This document shows, piece by piece, positions 31,147 to 38,879 of a stretch of 64,000 nucleotides of DNA. Position 1 is the stretch's first letter. The number at the start of each line of letters is the position of its first letter. Below the pieces are notes generated by a model that was given only the letters and a program-made list of their open reading frames with translations, ran no database searches and was not told the origin of the DNA. This stretch comes from Blautia sp. Lineage in GTDB: Bacteria; Bacillota; Clostridia; Lachnospirales; Lachnospiraceae. Position numbers and translations under genes: made by a program. Location of the stretch: the NCBI GenBank assembly GCA_022777285.1, contig JALFGN010000065.1:88423-152422 (forward strand), written 5' to 3'.

Positions 31147-32316
31147 ATGAAAGTAAAAGGAGTGAATCTTGGAAACTGGCTGGTATTGGAAAAATGGATG
31201 AGTCCCGCGTTATTTGATGGTACAACAGCAGAAGATGAATATTATCTTCCCACGCAGCTTTCAAAAGAGGTCTATGAAGCAAGAATCAAGATGCATCGGG
31301 CAGAGTATATCACAGAAGGAGATTTTGTAAGAATCAAATCCATGGGAATGGATGCAGTACGTATTCCGGTTCCATATTTTATCTTTGGTGACAGGGAACC
31401 TTTTATCGGATGCATTGAAGAACTGGATAAGGCTTTCAACTGGGCAGAAAGGTACGGACTTCAGGTTCTGATTGATCTCCACACGGTTCCGGACAGCCAG
31501 AATGGTTTTGACAACGGAGGAATCAGTGGAGTATGTAAATGGTCCCAGCAGCCGGAAGAAGTAGAATTCGTGCTGAATGTACTGGAAAAACTGGCAGAAA
31601 GATATGGAACAAGAAAAGGTCTCTGGGGAATTGAAGTTGTCAATGAGCCGATTCTGGAAGATATGTGGGAAACCATGAATGTACCGGAACGTTATCCGGC
31701 AGTGGATCCGGAAAAAGCCAAAGGAACAAAACCAAATACACTGGAATTTATCAGACAGTTTTATCTGGATGCATATGACAGAATCCGTAAATATATGTCG
31801 GAAGAGAAATATGTGGTCATTCATGATGCATTTGCGTTAAAAGCATGGAAAGATTTTATGCGCGAAGACAAATACAAAGGTGTCGTGCTGGATACCCATC
31901 AGTATCTGATGATGGCAGAAATGGATGGTTGCAAACAGACGGTAGAAGGTTATCTTTCTTATATTCAGGAACATTATGTAAAAGATATTCAGGAAATGGA
32001 AGAATACTTCCCGGTCATCTGTGGGGAATGGTGCCTGTTTAATTCACTTGCTGTTGGAAGAGACACAAAAGGCGGACAAAGCGTCTTAAACGGAGTCGAA
32101 GGTATGTCGGAAGAACAGATGAGTGATGAAAAGAAAAAGGAAATTTACCAGGCAGTTGCAAAAGCACAGCTGGAGGCATGGAATGCAGGTTCCGGTTATT
32201 TCTACTGGAGTTATAAACTTCTGACAGATACAGTAAACACAGATGGCTGGATTGGATGGGACAGCTGGGATCTGGGAAGATGTGTGGATTTCGGTTGGTT
32301 TCCTACAGAGAAATAA
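31147..32316 (+). CDS. Glycoside hydrolase family 5-type beta-glucanase
   Basis: GVNLGNWLVLEKWMSPALF, GIEVVNEPI (acid/base), FPVICGEWCLF (nucleophile). Confidence 0.88.
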   Translation: MKVKGVNLGNWLVLEKWMSPALFDGTTAEDEYYLPTQLSKEVYEARIKMHRAEYITEGDFVRIKSMGMDAVRIPVPYFIFGDREPFIGCIEELDKAFNWAERYGLQVLIDLHTVPDSQNGFDNGGISGVCKWSQQPEEVEFVLNVLEKLAERYGTRKGLWGIEVVNEPILEDMWETMNVPERYPAVDPEKAKGTKPNTLEFIRQFYLDAYDRIRKYMSEEKYVVIHDAFALKAWKDFMREDKYKGVVLDTHQYLMMAEMDGCKQTVEGYLSYIQEHYVKDIQEMEEYFPVICGEWCLFNSLAVGRDTKGGQSVLNGVEGMSEEQMSDEKKKEIYQAVAKAQLEAWNAGSGYFYWSYKLLTDTVNTDGWIGWDSWDLGRCVDFGWFPTEK

Positions 32317-32351
32317 ATTTAAAGATACAGCAGATGCTATACAGGAAAGGG

Positions 32352-32386
32352 CCGGATGACTTATGCAGTCATCCGACTCTCTTTCT
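32352..32386 (+). terminator. Intrinsic terminator downstream of the GH5 gene
   Basis: CGGATGACT TATGC AGTCATCCG followed by a T-rich tract. Confidence 0.7.
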
Positions 32387-32524
32387 TTAATGCGTATTTG
32401 AGAACTGTTCATTGTATTCCGTAAGAGGAACGAAATGTTCCTGTTCCGAATGCAGCAGGAAATAGCAGATTCCTATTAATATCAGTAATAACAACAGTGC
32501 TAGGATTTTCTTTATATGTTTCAT
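32387..32524 (-). CDS. Small 45-aa membrane/exported peptide: MKHIKKILALLLLLILIGICYFLLHSEQEHFVPLTEYNEQFSNTH
   Basis: Clear RBS (AGGGAG, 9-10 nt before ATG), single hydrophobic segment with positive N-terminus; immediately downstream of the 169-aa gene on the same strand. Confidence 0.65.
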   Translation of the reverse strand: MKHIKKILALLLLLILIGICYFLLHSEQEHFVPLTEYNEQFSNTH

Positions 32525-32555
32525 TTCTATAATCTCCCTGGTAGAAATAATATTT

Positions 32556-33065
32556 TTATGCTTCTTGAACAAAATTGACAGTTGCATAATCTGTCATGTC
32601 ACCTACTGTGGTTTCGTAAGTATAATGAACAGAAATGTGATCTGTGCTATATGAAACATAGCTATCGGTAAGCAACCAAATACCATATCTTGAAGGGGGT
32701 GCGGAAATAGAAACAGTATCCAAAGCAAATTTTGGTCTTCCACTTTCCATGTAGGATTGATATTTAATTGTTACAGTTCCAACGGTCATATTATTAATAC
32801 TTGTTATAATATTTTTGGTTTTTGTTTTTACGCCAGAGAGACGTGCTGCGCGAGAACTTAATTCTTTATGATTATATTCTTCATGATTGAATTTAATATT
32901 ATATTCTTCAAGAGAAAGCATTTTTGATGTTTCAGCATCATTATTAACTTCAAGGGAGTTTATGGATATAGTTGGATTCTGCGCAAATATTGTGGAAATA
33001 TTACATAGAGTACTTAAAATGACGGCTAATAATATGCTAATAATATGTTTTGCTTTTTTATTCAT
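32556..33065 (-). CDS. Secreted 169-aa protein of unknown function
   Basis: Sec signal peptide MNKKAKHIISILLAVILSTLCNISTIFAQ; RBS AAGGAG upstream; divergent from AgrC-like gene. Confidence 0.8.
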   Translation of the reverse strand: MNKKAKHIISILLAVILSTLCNISTIFAQNPTISINSLEVNNDAETSKMLSLEEYNIKFNHEEYNHKELSSRAARLSGVKTKTKNIITSINNMTVGTVTIKYQSYMESGRPKFALDTVSISAPPSRYGIWLLTDSYVSYSTDHISVHYTYETTVGDMTDYATVNFVQEA

Positions 33066-33210
33066 AGATTATGCTCCTTGTATAAGCGAATTATTATTAA
33101 TTGATTATCATTTTTAGTTTATCATTGGAATCTCCCCCTTAAATAAATCGTAGGTATTTCTTGAATCTTTTTTTTATCATGTTATAATAATACCACAGTA
33201 TTTGTAAGTT

Positions 33211-33250
33211 GGAAAAATTTTTCCTGAACGTTTTTTTTGCTCCTGACTGT
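33211..33250. promoter_or_regulatory. Candidate LytTR-regulator binding region in the divergent promoter
   Basis: On the minus strand ACAGTCAGGA (33250-33241) and ACGTTCAGGA (33231-33222), direct repeats 19 nt start-to-start; adjoining perfect 14-bp palindrome GGAAAAATTTTTCC (33211-33224). Confidence 0.5.
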
Positions 33251-33280
33251 TTTGTGATTTTCTGAAAGACAGGTAGTTTT

Positions 33281-34531
33281 ATGTTAGAAATTAGTTCTAT
33301 TATGGCCAGTATATTGATTAATTTTATTTGTATTCCCGATTTGCTGCCTGAGAAACTCACGATTCGCCAATTATTGAGTCTTTTTCTTATATTGTTTTCT
33401 CTTCATACAGTGATTGCTTTTGTGTTGCCACAATATTTTATCCCATCAATTATTTTTATGATTATTTTTTGTTTATTCACTACAGAAGTAGTTTGTTGGT
33501 CACTTATATTTTGCGTATTATCAGGATATTTTCTTGTTAATTCATTGATTGAGTTATTTTTATTTTTGTATCGAACATACATGAGACCAGATATTTACGA
33601 ATTAAAACTTTCTTTTTTGGTATATCTTGTTATTTGTTTTGGAATTGTTCTTCCTCTTGTCAAAATTTTGAAAGGAATAAAAAATAAAATTTTATATTCC
33701 TGTTCTTTGGAACAGTCAGATACGCCGACAATCATTTATTTATCTTTTTGTCTTATGCTTTGTATCTGTTGTATTATGATCAGTGGAAAAATCGGTTATA
33801 ACCGGACAACCTCTTTTGTGAATCATATCGTTTATCCGATTATTTTTTTTCTGTCTACGATACTTTTGTATTTTTTCTGTTGTCGAGTGCAGTCTCAAAA
33901 ACAGAAGGAACTTATGAATGCGTACATACAGAATCTGGAAAAGGCTTATTCTGATACCAGAAAAATCAAACATGATTATGATAATGTGTTGTCCAGTCTG
34001 GGTGAATATATTCAAAGAAAAGATCTGCAGTCGTTGGAAGAGTATTATCAAAATGAAATTTTCATCTTTAGTCACCAAAATAGAAAAGGAACATTTTTTC
34101 CGGAACTTTCCAATATCCAGATTCCAGAAATAAAAAGTCTGCTTACAGCAAAATTATTTGAAGCATCACAGAATGGTCTCTCTGTACATCTGGAAATTAT
34201 GGAGCCGGTTTCTGGATTTCCATCTCCCGTTCTTCATTTTGTAAGGATTCTGGGGATTTTTCTGGATAATGCGATAGAGGCAGCAGCAGAGACGCAGGAA
34301 AAACAATTGGAGATTGCTTTTATGAAAAATCAAGACGGGTTGTCCATTGTAATCAAAAATAGTACTTTGCCGTTAGATGTTTCTCTTAAGACTACAAAAG
34401 GTTTGGGACATGGATATGGTTTATCGATTGCTTCAGAATTAATCAGTAAACATCCGGAAGTTCTCTGGAAGATGGATTACCAGGATAAAATATTCACACA
34501 GATTCTTGAGATTAGAGGGAGAAATGTATGA
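33281..34531 (+). CDS. GHKL-domain (AgrC-like) sensor histidine kinase
   Basis: Six-plus N-terminal TM segments, H-box RKIKHDYDNVLSSL, N-box FLDNAIEAAAE, GLGHGYGLSIASELI. Confidence 0.9.
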   Translation: MLEISSIMASILINFICIPDLLPEKLTIRQLLSLFLILFSLHTVIAFVLPQYFIPSIIFMIIFCLFTTEVVCWSLIFCVLSGYFLVNSLIELFLFLYRTYMRPDIYELKLSFLVYLVICFGIVLPLVKILKGIKNKILYSCSLEQSDTPTIIYLSFCLMLCICCIMISGKIGYNRTTSFVNHIVYPIIFFLSTILLYFFCCRVQSQKQKELMNAYIQNLEKAYSDTRKIKHDYDNVLSSLGEYIQRKDLQSLEEYYQNEIFIFSHQNRKGTFFPELSNIQIPEIKSLLTAKLFEASQNGLSVHLEIMEPVSGFPSPVLHFVRILGIFLDNAIEAAAETQEKQLEIAFMKNQDGLSIVIKNSTLPLDVSLKTTKGLGHGYGLSIASELISKHPEVLWKMDYQDKIFTQILEIRGRNV

Positions 34532-35268
34532 TTCCTGTATATGTATGCGAAGATAATCCGGTTCAGTTGAAGATGATAAGAGAAATAATCGAAAAACTGA
34601 TTTTTATTGAGGATTATCATATGGAAATTCAATGTGCGGCTATTCATCCGGAGCAACTTTTGAATCATCTTACGCCCGGGATACCTACAGGAATCTATTT
34701 CCTTGATATTGATTTGAATGGAAAAATGAATGGGCTACAGTTGGCAGAAAAAATCCGTCAGTATGATCCCTATGGATTTCTTATTTTTATAACGGCTTAT
34801 TATGAACTTTGGAAACTGACCTTTGAATATAAAGTATCAGCTTTTGATTTTATCAATAAAAATCAAAGAGAAACGCTTGGGATGAACATTGCATCTTCCT
34901 TGCATGCTGCCTGGCAGCAATACAGCCGCCTTCATGCTTCTGTGAAGAAAACAGTGCCCTTTCGTGTAAATGGGAAAATTCTTTACCAGGATATACAGGA
35001 GCTTCTGTATATGGAATCGGCTTCTTCACATCGAATCATTTTACATGGTATGAAGCAAATGATTCATACATCGGGAGATTTGAATGCCTTTGAAAAAATT
35101 CTCCCTGAATATTTTTTTCGATGCCATCGTTCCTGTATCATTAACCTGAAACAGGTGTCCGTTTTTGATGAACAAAATAATTCTGTTTCTTTTCCGGATC
35201 AGACGCAATGTCCGGTAGCTTTTCGAAAAAGACGATTGTTAAAGGAGTCTCTTGCTTCTCTGAGATAG
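34528..35268 (+). CDS. LytTR-family (AgrA-like) response regulator
   Basis: Receiver IPVYVCEDNPVQLK...FLDIDLNGKMNGLQLA; LytTR domain LLYMESASSHRIILHG...FFRCHRSCIINLKQV; 4-nt overlap with kinase gene. Confidence 0.92.
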   Translation: MIPVYVCEDNPVQLKMIREIIEKLIFIEDYHMEIQCAAIHPEQLLNHLTPGIPTGIYFLDIDLNGKMNGLQLAEKIRQYDPYGFLIFITAYYELWKLTFEYKVSAFDFINKNQRETLGMNIASSLHAAWQQYSRLHASVKKTVPFRVNGKILYQDIQELLYMESASSHRIILHGMKQMIHTSGDLNAFEKILPEYFFRCHRSCIINLKQVSVFDEQNNSVSFPDQTQCPVAFRKRRLLKESLASLR

Positions 35269-35331
35269 CGGAATTCATCTTTTCTGGTTTGCAGAGGAGA
35301 TTTTCTTATGATAAGATAAATACATAAAAAG

Positions 35332-35368
35332 ACTGCCTTTTGAATTCTTAACCAATTCAAAAGGCAGT
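35332..35368. terminator. Strong bidirectional terminator (15-bp perfect stem)
   Basis: ACTGCCTTTTGAATT CTTAACC AATTCAAAAGGCAGT. Confidence 0.9.
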
Positions 35369-35372
35369 TCCT

Positions 35373-35840
35373 TTATTTTTCGTTATTTTTTACCATGTTC
35401 ATTGCTTTTGTACGCATCCGCTTAAAGAATCCCTGTTTCTTCGGAGGTGTTGCCAGAGAACCACGAACACCCTTTACGCCGGTAATGTAAATACCACTTA
35501 CATCAGCTTTTACTTCTTTTTTCACAGGAATCAGATCAAATACCTGTTCGTCGGCTACCAGAGTGACGATCTTTGGACCAACTTTGGCTTTTACAATCGG
35601 AAGCTTGGAACGTCTCATAAGCTTCGGTGTCTGGTCAATAACCATCTGAGGAAGACCGGACTGTTTGATTGGAAGCCGCTTCTTATCAATAATCAGCATG
35701 TGTATGGTCTGTTTGGCCGCTTCAATCTGTGCCTGTTGTTCTTCTTGTTTTTTCTGGGCTCTTTTGCCAAGAAAATATAAAACTGCGAGAATTGCGATCA
35801 AAACCAGTAAAATGATCAGCAGAATTTGCCATACTTTCAT
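35373..35840 (-). CDS. Membrane-anchored protein of unknown function
   Basis: N-terminal TM MKVWQILLIILLVLIAILAVLYFLGKRAQKK; basic C-terminus; RBS upstream. Confidence 0.75.
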   Translation of the reverse strand: MKVWQILLIILLVLIAILAVLYFLGKRAQKKQEEQQAQIEAAKQTIHMLIIDKKRLPIKQSGLPQMVIDQTPKLMRRSKLPIVKAKVGPKIVTLVADEQVFDLIPVKKEVKADVSGIYITGVKGVRGSLATPPKKQGFFKRMRTKAMNMVKNNEK

Positions 35841-36004
35841 TTGTACAAAACCTCCTCAATATTGACTCATAAAGCAACTATTATTTTAGCATTATTTCCT
35901 GGAAAAGGCAATAAAAATGTGAAAGAAAGGGTTTCTTTTTCAAGGTATGTATGGTATAACATTGAATATGTAGCCAATCATGGAAATACGAAAGGATTTT
36001 GATT

Positions 36005-37168
36005 ATGAAGAAAAGAAAGTTAGCAGCAGTCCTTGCACTGGCAGTTGCTCTTACAGTTGCAGGATGCGGTGATAAAAAAGAAAGTACGCAGGAGAATACA
36101 AAGACAGAAACGCAAGATACGAAAACGGAAACAGACGAAGCTACAGAAGATATTACAAAAGATGCGGAAGGACATGTGGTGGCAGTCGATGTGGATGACA
36201 TTTCCAAGTATGTGACATTGGGAGATTATAAGAATCTGGAAGTGGAAGTGACCAAGAGCCAGGTGACAGATGAAAGCGTAGAACAGTATATTCAGCAGCA
36301 GTTGTCTTATCAGCCTGTGGAAGTCACAGAAGATCGTCCGGTTCAGGAAAATGATACAGTTAATATTGATTATACCGGATATATGGATGGAGAGGCCTTT
36401 GAAGGCGGAACTGCCACAGATACGGATCTGATCATTGGTTCCGGACAGTTTATTGACGGATTTGAAAGCGGATTGATCGGAAAGAAAAAAGGGGAAGAAG
36501 TGACATTGGATCTTAATTTCCCGGATCCCTATCAGAAGAATCCGGACCTTGCAGGAAAAGCAGTACAGTTTAAGGTAAAGATTAATAAGATTTCCGAACC
36601 GGCAGAACTTACAGATGCCTGGGTAGCAGAGAATACAGACTTGAAGACGGCAGACGAATATAAGGCAGAAATCAAAGCGTCTCTTACAGAAAGTGCAGAG
36701 ATGGAATATAAAAATACAAAGAAATCCAATCTGTTTCAGGCGCTGGTAAATGTGTCCACCATCAATGAATATCCGGATGAGCTGGTGGAAAAAGCGAAAA
36801 AGATCATGGAAAAACGTTTTGAAACTTCTTATGCAGAACCAGCAGGTATGACACTGGAAGAGTATTGGGAGGCACAGGATATTTCACAGGAGGACGCAGA
36901 TAAGATTGTAGAACAGAGTGCAAAGAGCAGTCTGGAACAGGGCATGTATGTGCAGGCTCTTCTGGATGCGGAAGGTGTTGTTTTTACACAGGAAGATTAT
37001 GAAAAAGAGCTGGATGCTTTTGCAAAAGAATATGGTTTTGCTGATGCGGCCGCACTGAAAGCAGTTTACAGTGATGCAGAACTGGTCAAAGATAATGTAC
37101 TCTGGAGTAAATCCTGTGAAATCCTTGAAAAGTATGCAAAGATAACGGAAGTAAACGCAGAGAATTAA
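36005..37168 (+). CDS. Trigger factor-like FKBP-type peptidyl-prolyl isomerase lipoprotein
   Basis: Lipobox LALAVALTVAGCGDKKE; FKBP motif NDTVNIDYTGYMDGEAFEGGTATDTDLIIGSGQFIDGFESGLIGKKKGEEV; trigger-factor C-terminal-like helical region. Confidence 0.9.
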   Translation: MKKRKLAAVLALAVALTVAGCGDKKESTQENTKTETQDTKTETDEATEDITKDAEGHVVAVDVDDISKYVTLGDYKNLEVEVTKSQVTDESVEQYIQQQLSYQPVEVTEDRPVQENDTVNIDYTGYMDGEAFEGGTATDTDLIIGSGQFIDGFESGLIGKKKGEEVTLDLNFPDPYQKNPDLAGKAVQFKVKINKISEPAELTDAWVAENTDLKTADEYKAEIKASLTESAEMEYKNTKKSNLFQALVNVSTINEYPDELVEKAKKIMEKRFETSYAEPAGMTLEEYWEAQDISQEDADKIVEQSAKSSLEQGMYVQALLDAEGVVFTQEDYEKELDAFAKEYGFADAAALKAVYSDAELVKDNVLWSKSCEILEKYAKITEVNAEN

Positions 37169-37202
37169 GAGGTAACTTTTTTCCCTTTCTGCATATACTA
37201 AA

Positions 37203-37610
37203 ATGAGTATAGGCAGAGAGGGATTTTTATTGCAGAAAAATAATCCGAAAAATGATTTTTACGAACAGGAACGTTATGCCAGACAGGATATGAGAAGGTT
37301 TCAGGCCAGTTATCCCGAGAATGCGGCAGTCATTCAGTGTTATGTGGAAGATGCATGTGACAGAATGGATTACGAAGGCAGTCGTATGTATGATGAATGT
37401 CCGGACAGGTACATGCTTCGACGTACCTGTGCTTCTATTTACAATCGAATTAAAAAAGATAGTGAGAAATTGAGTCTGGAAGCCGGTTCCAGCAGAAAAT
37501 GCGGAAATCTTCCCAAAGAGACACTGGAAGAACTGATAGAAGTCCTTTTTTACAATGAAATTTATCGAAGAAGATGCAGAAGAAGGCAGGGAAAGAATTT
37601 TTATCCCTGA
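37203..37610 (+). CDS. Conserved-looking hypothetical protein (135 aa)
   Basis: ORF in operon orientation; compact, Arg/Cys-rich, no recognised domain. Confidence 0.6.
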   Translation: MSIGREGFLLQKNNPKNDFYEQERYARQDMRRFQASYPENAAVIQCYVEDACDRMDYEGSRMYDECPDRYMLRRTCASIYNRIKKDSEKLSLEAGSSRKCGNLPKETLEELIEVLFYNEIYRRRCRRRQGKNFYP

Positions 37611-37706
37611 TGAGAGGGGAAAACTCTACTTTGGGGCTTGCGATTTTGTCATAAAACTTTTACAATAGAAGCAAATACCTGTTTGGGTATTGACAGGGGA
37701 GGAAAT

Positions 37707-38879
37707 ATGACAGAGTCAGGGGAATTTTTGAAAAAATATGTAAATCAAGATTTGATTCGGATTATTATAAGCGGTCCAAGGAAAAAAGAAGGACCGTCAA
37801 AGATACAGATACGTCCGCTGCTTATAAAGGGGCAGCTGAAATATCAGATTACACAGACGGTGGGGCAAAAGGAGCTCCACCAGAATTATGAAGAGGCAGA
37901 AGTTTGCAGAATGGCAGAAGAATGGATACATACGGAATTTCGGCAGCTTCAGATGGAGAGCAGAACTGCTTCCGGAACACTTCTTATGAGCAAAAAAGGA
38001 AAAGCAACCATTAAAATCAAACAAAAGAGCGAAGAACAGAAAACTTTTGTTCCGATGCTGACACATAACCGGCAGAAACATTATCTTCTGGAAGAGGGGG
38101 TGCCGGTGCCTTTTCTGATTGATCTGGGAGTTATGACAGAAGAGGGAAAAATCAGACATGCAAAATATGATAAGTTTCGGCAATTGAATCGTTTTCTGGA
38201 ATTTATTGAAGATATTCTTCCGAAGCTTCCAAAAGACAGAGAAGTTACAATTATTGATTTTGGATGCGACAAGTCTTATCTCACCTTTGCCATGTATCAT
38301 TATCTTCGTCAGTTGAAGGGATATGATGTGCGTATTATAGGTCTGGATCTGAAAGAAGATGTAATCAAAACCTGCAGCCGTCTTGCAGAAAAATATCATT
38401 ATGAAAAACTGAAATTTTATCAGGGAGATATTGCTTCCTATGAGGGATGTGAGCAGGCAGATATGGTGGTTACGCTTCATGCTTGTGATACAGCTACCGA
38501 TTATGCGCTTTACAAAGCAGTGAAGTGGGGAGCTTCTGTAATTCTTTCGGTACCTTGCTGCCAGCATGAGTTGAATCGCCAGATCCGAAATGAACAGATG
38601 GAACCAGTACTGGGATATGGGATCTTGAAAGAACGGTTTGCGGCCATTCTTACAGATGGACTTCGGGCGCAGATGCTGGAAAGTGCAGGATATGACACGC
38701 AGATTCTGGAATTTATTGATATGGAACATACGCCGAAGAATCTGCTTATTCGTGCAGTGAAAAATGAAAACAGGGTTTATAGTGAACAGCAGAAAGAAGC
38801 ATGGGAAAGCTGTGCAAGAGCATTTGGAGTACATCCGACTCTGGAATCTCTGTTGTTTTTAGAAGGGAATCATAAATGA
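37707..38879 (+). CDS. SAM-dependent methyltransferase (Methyltransf_32-like)
   Basis: VTIIDFGCDKSYLTFAMYHYL, DVRIIGLDLKEDVI, LHACDTATDYALYKAVKWGASVILSVPCCQHEL. Confidence 0.85.
   Translation: MTESGEFLKKYVNQDLIRIIISGPRKKEGPSKIQIRPLLIKGQLKYQITQTVGQKELHQNYEEAEVCRMAEEWIHTEFRQLQMESRTASGTLLMSKKGKATIKIKQKSEEQKTFVPMLTHNRQKHYLLEEGVPVPFLIDLGVMTEEGKIRHAKYDKFRQLNRFLEFIEDILPKLPKDREVTIIDFGCDKSYLTFAMYHYLRQLKGYDVRIIGLDLKEDVIKTCSRLAEKYHYEKLKFYQGDIASYEGCEQADMVVTLHACDTATDYALYKAVKWGASVILSVPCCQHELNRQIRNEQMEPVLGYGILKERFAAILTDGLRAQMLESAGYDTQILEFIDMEHTPKNLLIRAVKNENRVYSEQQKEAWESCARAFGVHPTLESLLFLEGNHK

Noticed and set aside
37797-38834. 345-aa antisense ORF opposite the methyltransferase
   Set aside because: No recognisable domain, no RBS-based support, sense gene has clear SAM-MTase motifs.
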